Positions 11,500-17,331 of a stretch of 17,331 nt of DNA are shown one piece after another. How positions within the stretch are numbered: the first letter of the stretch is position 1; each line of letters begins with the position of its first letter. Made by a program: the position numbers and the translations under genes. This DNA is from Rikenellaceae bacterium (GTDB lineage Bacteria; Bacteroidota; Bacteroidia; Bacteroidales; UBA932): contig CAAFYX010000037.1 of NCBI GenBank assembly GCA_900767375.1, positions 1 through 17,331 on the forward strand, in the 5' to 3' direction. The notes under the pieces were generated by a model, which was given only the letters and a program-made list of their open reading frames with translations, was not told where the DNA came from and did not search any database.

Positions 11500-12264
11500 A
11501 TGAAAGCAAGAAAATTCCTTATCGCCGCTCTCGCACTGAGCATGGCAACAGTCGCTTGTTCACAGAACAGCACAGTTCTTCCTGACGGAACCAATGCAAA
11601 GGACCTCCTTCCTAGCAAGGCCCAGGTTGATTCAGTCAGCTACCTTCTCGGTATCAACTTCGGAAGCTTCCTCAAGGGCTACAACTTCGGTGACGACCTC
11701 AACTACGCTGAAATGAAGAAGGGTATCGTTGACTTCATCAACGCTGAAGGAAACCAGAACGACACCAACTTCGTAAAGCAGTTCAAGATCAATCCTGAGC
11801 TCATGAACGACCTCTTCAACAGCTTCCTCGAGAAGAGAAGCGAGTACACCAACGCTATAAACAAGGCTGAGGCTGCTGCTTTCTTCGCTGAGAACCTCAA
11901 GAATGCAGGTGTCGAGCAGACTGAAAGCGGTCTCCAGTATCAGATCATCGAGGCTGGAAACGATGTTAAGCCAGGTCCTCAGGATACCGTTCTCGTACGC
12001 TACAAGGGCGCTCTTGTTGATGGTACCGTATTCGATGAGGTTCCTGCTGGCGCAGAGCCTATCAGCCTGATCCTCAATAGAGTCATCCCAGGATGGACCG
12101 AGGGTCTGCAGCTCATCGGCGAAGGCGGAAAGGCCAAGCTCTACATCCCTTCAGAACTCGGTTACGGTGAGCGCGGAGCCAACGGCATCGAGCCTAACTC
12201 TACTCTCGTATTCGACGTAGAACTCGTAGAGGTTCACCCTTACGTAGAGCCTGCAGCTGAGTAG
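11500..12264 (+). CDS. FKBP-type peptidyl-prolyl cis-trans isomerase, putative lipoprotein
   Basis: Predicted folding catalyst of the cell envelope. The N-terminus MKARKFLIAALALSMATVAC is a lipoprotein signal with Cys20. Residues 40-140 form the helical dimerisation region seen in FkpA/Mip proteins (VDSVSYLLGINFGSFLKG). Residues 160-246 are the FKBP domain, with VRYKGALVDGTVFDE, VIPGWTEGLQLIGEGG, IPSELGYGERG and STLVFDVEL. The aromatic and hydrophobic active-site positions Y168, F178, W199 and Y222 are retained. The 39-bp gap before the ATG is strongly A-rich, as usual for well-translated Bacteroidetes genes. Codon choice suggests high expression. DUF3127 starts 6 bp after its stop. Confidence 0.93.
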   Translation: MKARKFLIAALALSMATVACSQNSTVLPDGTNAKDLLPSKAQVDSVSYLLGINFGSFLKGYNFGDDLNYAEMKKGIVDFINAEGNQNDTNFVKQFKINPELMNDLFNSFLEKRSEYTNAINKAEAAAFFAENLKNAGVEQTESGLQYQIIEAGNDVKPGPQDTVLVRYKGALVDGTVFDEVPAGAEPISLILNRVIPGWTEGLQLIGEGGKAKLYIPSELGYGERGANGIEPNSTLVFDVELVEVHPYVEPAAE

Positions 12265-12270
12265 TCGGAT

Positions 12271-12732
12271 ATGACACTGGAACTTGAAGGAAAAGTAAAG
12301 ACCAAGCTTCCTGCCCAGGGCGGTACAAGTGCCCGCGGTGCATGGACAAGGCAGGATTTCGTCGTGGAGTATCAGGACGGAAACTACCCTGCGGAGGCTT
12401 GTTTTTCCGCTTGGGGACAGGACAGGGTGGATGAGCTCGCCCGCTTCGAGGTCGGTGATGCCGTAAAGGTCTCATTCAACATCAAGGCCCGTGAGTATTC
12501 CGGACGCTGGTACAATGACCTCCGCGTCTGGAGAATCTCTCCTGCCGGCCAGCCTGCCCAGCAGGCCGCTCCGGCCCCTCAGCAGGCTTATGCTCCAGCT
12601 GCTCCGGCTTACCAGCCGGCTCCGCAGCCTGCCTATGCTGCTCCTGCCGCTCCTCAGCCGGCCGCCCCGGCACCGTCCATTGACGACATGCCCGTGGACC
12701 TCGGCATAGGCGAGGATGATCTCCCGTTCTAG
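12271..12732 (+). CDS. DUF3127 domain protein with SSB-like C-terminal tip
   Basis: A 153-residue protein. Residues 1-90 match the DUF3127 type, a small beta-rich, OB-like domain (MTLELEGKV, GAWTRQDFVVEY, KVSFNIKAREYSGRWYNDLRVW). Residues 91-136 are a Pro/Ala/Gln/Tyr-rich disordered linker. The C-terminus ends DLGIGEDDLPF, closely resembling the acidic DDxPF tip by which single-stranded DNA-binding proteins recruit repair and replication enzymes. This gives the SSB layout of core, flexible linker and acidic tip, so a role in single-stranded nucleic-acid handling is a reasonable inference, but no function is established for it that I know of. It lies 6 bp after the FKBP gene, though a functional link is not evident. 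Confidence 0.85.
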   Translation: MTLELEGKVKTKLPAQGGTSARGAWTRQDFVVEYQDGNYPAEACFSAWGQDRVDELARFEVGDAVKVSFNIKAREYSGRWYNDLRVWRISPAGQPAQQAAPAPQQAYAPAAPAYQPAPQPAYAAPAAPQPAAPAPSIDDMPVDLGIGEDDLPF

Positions 12733-12758
12733 AGTCTTAACGACCAATGATATTATTG

Positions 12759-12781
12759 AGGCTGACCCCTGTGGCCAGCCT
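12759..12781 (+). terminator. Candidate terminator after the FKBP-DUF3127 operon
   Basis: AGGCTG (12759-12764) pairs with CAGCCT (12776-12781) around an 11-base loop, followed by TTGTTATTTC. The stem is short, but it lies 27 bp after the DUF3127 stop and before a good promoter, which fits the end of a transcription unit. Confidence 0.45.
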
Positions 12782-12810
12782 TTGTTATTTCAAAAATACT
12801 CAAATACTCG

Positions 12811-12840
12811 TTGTGAAATAAAAAATAATGATTATGTTTG
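12811..12840 (+). promoter_or_regulatory. Near-consensus Bacteroidetes promoter in the 12.7-13.2 kb intergenic region
   Basis: TTG at 12811-12813, a 19-bp spacer and TATGTTTG at 12833-12840 match the Bacteroides TTG-N19-TAnnTTTG pattern exactly. Transcription would start near 12847, precisely at the left arm of the long inverted repeat (12847-12870). This is the best promoter match that I noticed in the window. Confidence 0.6.
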
Positions 12841-12846
12841 CATCGT

Positions 12847-12997
12847 GTTTTGAGATTATTAATTGAGAGACCTAGCAAGCAGATATCTGACCCCAATCAG
12901 GTATCTGCTTTTGTCTTAAATATACAGATTCCTAACCGAGGGGCGTAACCTGAACGACCTCATTTCACTTTCCACTATCTCAATTAATAATCAAAAC
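12847..12997. repeat. Inverted repeat A/A' around the leader
   Basis: Left arm 12854-12868 (GATTATTAATTGAGA) is perfectly complementary to 12978-12992. Outer flanks GTTTTGA (12847-12853) and TCAAAAC (12991-12997) extend the pairing across a 2-base bulge. The central part between the 15-bp arms is 109 bases. Arms of this size and spacing also occur at invertible promoters in Bacteroidales, though no recombinase gene is in the window. Confidence 0.7.
12877..12917 (+). terminator. Strong intrinsic terminator/attenuator hairpin upstream of the small ORF
   Basis: Stem of 14 bp, AAGCAGATATCTGA (12877-12890) with TCAGGTATCTGCTT (12897-12910). All positions pair if one U-G wobble is allowed. The loop is CCCCAA, followed by TTGTCTT, so the stem runs into a U-rich tail. 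It lies about 30 bases after the predicted transcription start, a position suited to premature termination of the small-ORF transcript. Confidence 0.6.
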
Positions 12998-13189
12998 ATG
13001 AAAGTGAATATCGACGTCATACGGATGACCATTAGAATGGTGTATCCTGTCTATGTCAGGGTAAGAGCGTACACGCGCAATTGCAATGGCAAGACTGTGA
13101 AAGTCAAGGCATACTACCGCAGGCATTGGGGTGCTTAGGTAGTTATAGCCTGGCCGGCCCGTAAGGGCAGACTGTTCTACCCCTCGGTT
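12934..13189. repeat. Inverted repeat C/C' bracketing the small ORF
   Basis: AACCGAGGGGCGTAAC at 12934-12949 faces GTTCTACCCCTCGGTT at 13174-13189: ten paired bases, three mismatches, three more pairs. The right arm is followed by a run of six T that runs up to the stop codon of the helicase gene on the other strand. The pair could form the stem of a terminator with a very large loop, or be the ends of a small inserted unit. Confidence 0.55.
12998..13138 (+). CDS. Small basic protein of 46 residues, function unknown
   Basis: ATG at 12998-13000 to TAG at 13136-13138. The product starts MKVNIDVIRMTIRM and then shows two related segments, VYVRVRAYTRNCNG and KTVKVKAYYRRHWG. It is rich in Arg, Lys, Tyr and Val and has very few acidic residues, which suggests binding to nucleic acid or a beta-rich fold. 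The internal duplication is visible by eye. I do not recognise a family with confidence; V-x-V-x-A/P-Y-T-R motifs recall short repeats found in phage and mobile-element proteins. The ATG follows directly on arm A' of a long inverted repeat, so translation may be controlled by RNA folding. It may also be a chance ORF inside a structured RNA. Confidence 0.45.
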   Translation: MKVNIDVIRMTIRMVYPVYVRVRAYTRNCNGKTVKVKAYYRRHWGA

Positions 13190-13193
13190 TTTT

Positions 13194-15935
13194 CTATGTC
13201 TCTGGGATAAAATAACCCTTCTCAAAAGCATCAGGGTATTTGAACTTTGCCTCTCGGTTATGAAATTTCACAACAATGAATGAGTCTGCAATAGTCATTA
13301 TTACCCCCTCGCCAATGCTTTTATGGACTACCTTGTCACCTGGATGAAGTTTTTCCCAGGGCTTGATATATGCATCATTTTCGGGCTCATGGCTTTCTTG
13401 CAGTGCTTCTTCGTCCATTCCCTGTCCGTAGCCGGATGCGGCAGCGTCAATGACCGTATCCCATCCGCCGATTTTTGTTCCGGTGTAGGTGTTTATTCCT
13501 GTGTATTCCAAGGAAGAGTCCTCGTATCTTTTGAACTTGTACACTGCATCGTTCATCAGTTCGCTATTGAATACATTGAGGCTCACCAGTAAACTGAAAT
13601 CCTTCATCGTCAGACCGGTCACTTTCCGGAACAAATCAGGCTCCAACTGTGTGATGACATCCTTCAGACAATATTCACGGAAGTCGGTCAAATACATGAA
13701 TACAGGGATTCTTGTGGCAAACTTGATGAGCTTTTCCTGAATCTCCTTTCTCTTGCTCTTGTACTCTTTTTCCTCCTCGGTCAGTTTCTTCTTCTCCTTC
13801 GGTGTCATATCGTCCGGATTTTTCGTCTTCTTAACATTCTTGACGTGCTCGGACTTATTGATGATGGTTTCGATATCGCTGTTGAGGCTGCGAAATCCCT
13901 CAATGTTCATCAAAGCTTTCATTGCCTCAGGATTATCCATAAGGCGTTTGAGCGTGGCATTGTCAACATTGACAAGCAGAGCGCTCTCCCAACGGCGGGC
14001 AAGCAGAGTAGCAGTAGTGCCTTGCATCGCCATATCCAGCACTTCTGCAGCGCTGATTTCCTTCATCGACGTGCCGTCGAATGCCAGAATAGGCAAAAAC
14101 TTGATGAATTCCTCGACCTTTTTTTCTGGGTTGGATTCCTTTACGTTCAATTGGCAACTGTAGTCATCAACGAGTTTGAGTGCCCTGTTCGGTGCGAAGT
14201 CGAACACATAGCAAAGTGGTTTCAAGATGACTTCCTCTCCGTTTTCATCTTTCATTGTCCAAGGAGATTGTACGCGGAATGCTGCTTGGAAATAGGTCTC
14301 AGGGCTTGATGAATTGCGGAGCATCAGGATACCGGTCCACGGCTTTATGGTCACTCCGGTTGACAGTTTGCCACAGGAAAGCGTGATTGTCTTTGTCTTT
14401 TGCGGATCGCCCATTGCGGTATAAACCGGATCAACGGCTTTGGCTCCCATTCCTGCCTCATTGCCAGCGGCCACAATCACTTCATAATCGTCATAGAAGC
14501 GGTTTTGTCTTTTCCTGAGAAGATGGGCCATTGCCTTGCACGCCGCTACACTCGGCAGGAACCAATATGTGTGTTGCAAATAGCTGAGCAGACGTGAATC
14601 CGAGAACGGCATAGGTGGCTTCTCCGTGCCGAGCTTCAGCTCTGTGACGATGTTTTCAATATAGGCTCCGCGAATGAGATCCAGCCATTTCTGGACATAA
14701 TCTTCGTGCAGGAAGCCTGTCTCATCAGCCCGGAAGAATTCGTTAAGGTCAAACTCGTCAAACTCTCCTTGTTCCGCAATTTCCCTGATCTGGTCTGGAA
14801 GCCTATAGGTAAGCATGACCATCTTCGGGAGGGCGGCATACGGGTTTTTGCCACCCTCCCATTTTGATTTTGCCTCCTGCTCGTCTGCGTATGTCCAGTT
14901 GTATATCTGCTCCTCGATGAATTCTCCGGAACTGATGGCCCGGAACGGCGTTCCGGAAAGATAAAGATACGCATCCGTATGAAGAGGCATCAAACCCTCG
15001 TCATACATCTCCCTTGCTTCAAGTTCTCTTATGTTATCCGAATCCTCAGCGATGATATTACCGGCTTCCTCGGCTCCAACGAGCGCTGGATCCTTCTTAT
15101 CGTAGTAGTTCTTTGCATTCTTGCCCCAGGCACCGTAGTGGTACTCGTCAAGGACGATGCAGTCCCATTCGACATCCTGTATCCATTCATTGGTCGCCTT
15201 GATCCCACCAAGCTGGTTCTTTCCGAGGACATCCTGGAATGATGCGAAACAGACGAAAGGTTTGCGCTCATTGACATAGGAGAATTCCCTGTTCTCTCCC
15301 TTCTGGCAGAACTGCCATCCCTCGAAATCCTTGTGGATCATCAGGTCCTCTTCCCAAGCGGTCTTTACAGCTGGCTTGAAAGTAAGTACGAGGATTTTGG
15401 TCCATTTCATCCGTCTAGCAAGCTGGTATGTGGTGAAGGTCTTTCCGAAACGCATCTTTGCATTCCAGAGGAAATGAGGAGTCAGACCTTTGTTGCCGGG
15501 GTCCTTCCGGAATGATGTATAATATGCGGAGGTCTTTTCCACTGCTTCCATCTGCTCGGGACGCATCGGGAAGCTCTCCGTTCTCTGAACCATTGACGAC
15601 AGGCCTTCCATAACGCTGGCAATGGCTCTCTCTACTGCCTTGACATCACAACGGAACCACTCATTCTCCGGGTTCGGAATATGGCTGTTCCGAAGGACCT
15701 TATGGACGGCATGGTCGTCGAATACGCTGCCGTCGGGGCGCATCGCATCCCTTATGAGGAGTGTCCTGTGCTTGACGGTTGCGGTGCCCAGCTGTTCCTT
15801 TATGCGCTGCTCGACATCTCTGACGGTGTAGCCGACCTTGATCAGCCCTTCGTGGTCCGGTACGCCGATGAGTTCATAAGCGTAGATGGTCGGCCTGTGC
15901 TCGACCCGGTTCTGCAGAAAATCTTTCGCTGCCAT
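13194..15935 (-). CDS. GIY-YIG-like nuclease/superfamily 2 helicase fusion, restriction-type defence protein
   Basis: A 913-residue protein numbered from the ATG at 15935; a longer start at 16064 would overlap hepT and adds no conserved sequence. Residues 15-105 resemble T5orf172/MUG113 GIY-YIG domains (TIYAYEL, LIKVGYT, R44, then NEWFRC); the usual catalytic Glu is not obvious, with DDHAVH at 73-78 in that region. Residues 125-560 are a restriction-type helicase: MRFGKT (161-166), DEYH (263-266), SGTP (327-330), LSTGVTI (524-530) and QAAFRVQSP (550-558). A Lys/Glu-rich coiled-coil-like stretch spans 700-740. Residues 861-913 (GDKVVHKSIGEGVI, KFKYPDAFEKGYF) resemble the C-terminal Tudor-like tail of UvrD/PcrA. 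It probably translocates on DNA and cuts it. It lies 40 bp after hepT, in one operon. Confidence 0.8.
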   Translation of the reverse strand: MAAKDFLQNRVEHRPTIYAYELIGVPDHEGLIKVGYTVRDVEQRIKEQLGTATVKHRTLLIRDAMRPDGSVFDDHAVHKVLRNSHIPNPENEWFRCDVKAVERAIASVMEGLSSMVQRTESFPMRPEQMEAVEKTSAYYTSFRKDPGNKGLTPHFLWNAKMRFGKTFTTYQLARRMKWTKILVLTFKPAVKTAWEEDLMIHKDFEGWQFCQKGENREFSYVNERKPFVCFASFQDVLGKNQLGGIKATNEWIQDVEWDCIVLDEYHYGAWGKNAKNYYDKKDPALVGAEEAGNIIAEDSDNIRELEAREMYDEGLMPLHTDAYLYLSGTPFRAISSGEFIEEQIYNWTYADEQEAKSKWEGGKNPYAALPKMVMLTYRLPDQIREIAEQGEFDEFDLNEFFRADETGFLHEDYVQKWLDLIRGAYIENIVTELKLGTEKPPMPFSDSRLLSYLQHTYWFLPSVAACKAMAHLLRKRQNRFYDDYEVIVAAGNEAGMGAKAVDPVYTAMGDPQKTKTITLSCGKLSTGVTIKPWTGILMLRNSSSPETYFQAAFRVQSPWTMKDENGEEVILKPLCYVFDFAPNRALKLVDDYSCQLNVKESNPEKKVEEFIKFLPILAFDGTSMKEISAAEVLDMAMQGTTATLLARRWESALLVNVDNATLKRLMDNPEAMKALMNIEGFRSLNSDIETIINKSEHVKNVKKTKNPDDMTPKEKKKLTEEEKEYKSKRKEIQEKLIKFATRIPVFMYLTDFREYCLKDVITQLEPDLFRKVTGLTMKDFSLLVSLNVFNSELMNDAVYKFKRYEDSSLEYTGINTYTGTKIGGWDTVIDAAASGYGQGMDEEALQESHEPENDAYIKPWEKLHPGDKVVHKSIGEGVIMTIADSFIVVKFHNREAKFKYPDAFEKGYFIPET

Positions 15936-15975
15936 AGCTCTGAAAATATGGCGCGGACTTTTGAATAAATGAAAA

Positions 15976-16323
15976 CTAACGGAACTCTGAAAGATAATAG
16001 ATAATCTGACTCTCAAGAACCGGAATGTCCATGGTAATGATATTCCATAATAGCCGTTCGTCAATCCTGTAATAGTCGTGAACCAGAATATGCCTCATCT
16101 TTTCAATAGTATCCCATTCCGTCAATTGGTGACCGGCCTTGAACTGGGAGGACAGCTTATACACAGCCTCTCCTATTACTTGGATGTTATGGACCGTGGC
16201 ATGAAAACGCAATGTATCCCTTTGAAAGGATTCACAGTCATATCCGGCGGTGTACAGCTTTACGAAATTTATGGCTTCAAGAATGTGTTCCAGACGTCCT
16301 TTGTCTCTTATCGGCTCTCTCAT
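15976..16323 (-). CDS. hepT: HepT-like HEPN ribonuclease toxin (DUF86)
   Basis: The toxin of the MntA/HepT type VII toxin-antitoxin family; HepT proteins are HEPN RNases. The diagnostic R-x4-H-x-Y motif is visible as RHILVHDY, with R77, H82 and Y84. In characterised systems the motif Tyr is the site AMPylated by MntA. I start at the ATG at 16323 (MREPIRDKGRLEHILEAI), typical of the family, giving 115 residues. An in-frame ATG 18 bases earlier is less likely. The start lies inside the 3' end of mntA (47-bp overlap), a common arrangement in this family. The helicase-nuclease gene follows after 40 bp. Confidence 0.88.
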   Translation of the reverse strand: MREPIRDKGRLEHILEAINFVKLYTAGYDCESFQRDTLRFHATVHNIQVIGEAVYKLSSQFKAGHQLTEWDTIEKMRHILVHDYYRIDERLLWNIITMDIPVLESQIIYYLSEFR

Positions 16324-16600
16324 ACACAAGAACTTTATCATGTTCTGCGCTGGCTCTCGCGAATTCCAGCAAATCTCCCTCCACTACCATATCGACAGGA
16401 CGATTGAGAAGTCGTTCCAAGTCCAGAATCATTCTGAAATACTCAAGTCCGAGCTGCGAATCTTCGCAGAGACGTACCATGATGTCCACATCGCTTTCCG
16501 GAGTCTCTTCTCCTCTGGAAAACGATCCGAACACCCACGCCTTTTCAATAGGCTTGGACTTGAAGTATTCACGGATAATTTTCTGAACTTCAATATTCAT
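16277..16600 (-). CDS. mntA: MntA-like nucleotidyltransferase antitoxin
   Basis: A minimal nucleotidyltransferase of 107 residues. The active-site signature GSFSRGEETPESDVD (25-39) fits the G-S-x10-D-x-D pattern, with metal-binding D37 and D39 and a third acidic residue, D70, in RPVDMVV. In known pairs MntA transfers AMP to HepT and silences it. The ATG at 16600 (MNIEVQKII) is preferred over a TTG three codons upstream. A promoter-like sequence lies 20 bp upstream. The gene overlaps hepT and follows the truncated methylase gene on the same strand after 75 bp. Both catalytic Asp residues are intact, so the antitoxin looks functional. Confidence 0.88.
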   Translation of the reverse strand: MNIEVQKIIREYFKSKPIEKAWVFGSFSRGEETPESDVDIMVRLCEDSQLGLEYFRMILDLERLLNRPVDMVVEGDLLEFARASAEHDKVLVYERADKRQRTSGTHS

Positions 16601-16619
16601 AGCGAACAATATCTGTCCG

Positions 16620-16650
16620 CTAAAGTATGAAAGTTTTCATTTATTTCAAA
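16620..16650 (-). promoter_or_regulatory. Putative promoter of the mntA-hepT-helicase operon
   Basis: On the minus strand TTTG (complement of 16647-16650) is followed after exactly 19 bp by TACTTTAG (complement of 16620-16627), one base from the TAnnTTTG -7 consensus. Predicted start near 16613 leaves about 13 bases before the mntA ATG. This would make the cluster independent of the broken methylase gene upstream. Confidence 0.5.
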
Positions 16651-16675
16651 GAACGCGGTAAATTATGATTAATTA

Positions 16676-17233
16676 TTAGTCCATCGGACGGACCATTGAA
16701 TCGATGAATGCTATTTCTTCTTCGCTGATACCATATTTATCATAAAGCATCTCATCAGTCCATTGATGAGAAAAATCTAGGAGGGGGACGAATGAGTATA
16801 CTTTGCTTGTTGCGTGCTGTGTGTTTTTCCTTAAAAGAACAAGGAACCTAAAAAATTTAGTACGCATATATTGCATCACGTTGTCACAAATTGCTTTAGA
16901 TTCAAACGGGCCAATCATTAGATATGTTTCAGTACAACAGGTGTTGGGCTCGCCAATAAATGGCTTGCCAATAACAAGATATGGGAAATTACCACGCTCA
17001 CCATATGCATATGAAATATAAACCTTCCATTTAGGAATTGCAGAGATGTTATTTCTTATTTTGCATTTATCTATGAAACCATTGCTGGGATAAGCATATA
17101 TTCCTATAGAGTCAATATTTTTTTTGTCTGATATTTTGTCATTTGTTGCTATTCCAAATGGTTTACGAGAACTAATTATGGACGAGAAGTTATTATCCTT
17201 CTTGATTTTAATTGTAAGCCTCCGGTGAGGCAC
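16676..17233 (-). pseudogene. 5'-truncated Eco57I-type restriction-modification methylase, C-terminal fragment
   Basis: The 185 residues match, from memory, the C-terminal target-recognition part of Eco57I-type DNA methyltransferase/restriction proteins: SSRKPFGIATN, KWKVYISYAYGERGNFPY, CCTETYLMIGPF, TKFFRFLVLLRKNTQ, YSFVPLLDF, WTDEMLYDKYGISEEEIAFI and VRPMD. No methyltransferase catalytic motif (NPPY) and no SAM-binding motif is present. The frame has a GTG at 17233 but is closed by a stop at 17267-17269, so the N-terminal catalytic part is missing here. The fragment is clearly AT-rich and its codon use differs from the housekeeping genes, indicating horizontal acquisition. It could be a decayed gene or a spare specificity cassette. 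Confidence 0.65.
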
Positions 17234-17249
17234 GTGTTGTGATTTTGTT

Positions 17250-17320
17250 CGATTAGTTCCGATTCGTTAACGATTAGTCCTGATTAGGAGCTAATGAGTC
17301 CGAGTCGATACGATTAGTTC
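17250..17320. repeat. Degenerate 10-nt repeats at the methylase breakpoint
   Basis: Consecutive blocks read CGATTAGTTC, CGATTCGTTA, then after one extra base CGATTAGTCC, TGATTAGGAG, CTAATGAGTC, CGAGTCGATA and CGATTAGTTC. The 11-mer CGATTAGTTCC occurs exactly at 17250-17260 and 17311-17321. The array continues to the window edge. The period is not a multiple of three, and the frame of the methylase fragment is stopped within it. Confidence 0.6.
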
Positions 17321-17331
17321 CAAGTTTAGCC

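Larger units (their letters stand above)
12847..13193 (+). ncRNA. Candidate structured transcript (leader RNA plus small ORF, or non-coding RNA)
   Basis: About 347 bases between a predicted start near 12847 and six T at 13188-13193. Arm A at 12847-12870 pairs with A' at 12976-12997 (GATTATTAATTGAGA perfect, plus GTTTTGA/TCAAAAC after a 2-base bulge). A 14-bp hairpin lies at 12877-12910. Arm C at 12934-12943 (AACCGAGGGG) pairs with C' at 13180-13189, right before the T run. A/A' and C/C' cross, so they form a pseudoknot or exclude each other. A' ends directly before the ATG of the 46-codon ORF. I recognise no known RNA family, including tmRNA or RNase P RNA. Confidence 0.35.

Noticed and set aside
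12847..13193. tmRNA or RNase P RNA
   Set aside because: No tRNA-like ends with CCA, no tag ending in Ala-Ala, and no RNase P core motif was seen; only the size and crossing stems are suggestive.
12847..13193. Retron msr/msd-type RNA
   Set aside because: Inverted ends and hairpins recall retrons, but no reverse transcriptase is in the window.
15936..16064. N-terminal extension of the helicase protein (MTNGYYGISL...)
   Set aside because: Most of it overlaps the end of hepT, it lacks conserved sequence, and an ATG at 15935 directly precedes the GIY-YIG-like domain.
17250..17320. CRISPR array
   Set aside because: Units are about 10 nt, degenerate and contiguous, with no spacers, and no cas gene is present.

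Overview
The window looks like a chromosomal segment of a member of the Bacteroidales (Bacteroidota), probably a gut commensal. The evidence is family-level: putative promoters of the Bacteroidetes type (TTG, about 19 bp, TAnnTTTG), A-rich leaders without strong Shine-Dalgarno sequences, a tandem pair of deoxynucleoside kinases, a short form of the Bacteroidetes nucleoside kinase, a RokA-type glucokinase and a DUF3127 protein. The left 12.7 kb is GC-rich housekeeping DNA. The right 4.4 kb is an accessory, defence-like island whose right end is clearly AT-rich. No tRNA, rRNA or CRISPR array was seen.

Left to right: the 3' end of an IS30-type transposase (to 112) lies just upstream of a secreted or lipoprotein M3 peptidyl-dipeptidase (201-2219). 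Convergent with it is a leftward operon that reads, in transcription order, MBL-fold hydrolase (7618-6917), uvrA (6924-4072), P-loop nucleoside kinase (4075-3080) and EamA/DMT transporter (3067-2216). Its genes overlap or nearly abut. Divergent from it are two collinear deoxynucleoside kinase paralogues (7693-8310, 8346-8972), followed by a hairpin. Then come an MFS transporter and a ROK glucokinase (9202-11460), forming a sugar uptake and phosphorylation pair. A lipoprotein FKBP-type prolyl isomerase and a DUF3127 protein with an SSB-like C-terminal tip follow (11500-12732).

The most unusual feature in the core part is a 127-bp palindromic element inside uvrA, with perfect 29-bp arms at 5133-5161 and 5231-5259. 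It is translated in frame and adds a foreign-looking segment between the two ATPase halves of UvrA. It resembles, in concept, palindromic elements that insert inside protein genes.

Right of 12732 is a non-housekeeping region. A 460-bp intergenic stretch holds a near-consensus promoter, a strong hairpin terminator, two long inverted repeats that cross each other (a pseudoknot or mutually exclusive folds) and a 46-codon basic ORF. Convergent with it is a leftward cluster: a 5'-truncated C-terminal piece of an Eco57I-type restriction-modification methylase (17233-16676), mntA (nucleotidyltransferase antitoxin), hepT (HEPN RNase toxin) and a 913-aa GIY-YIG-like/superfamily-2 helicase protein. A toxin-antitoxin pair placed between a methylase remnant and a restriction-type helicase-nuclease suggests a rearranged defence system. 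Degenerate 10-nt repeats mark the edge where the methylase gene is broken.
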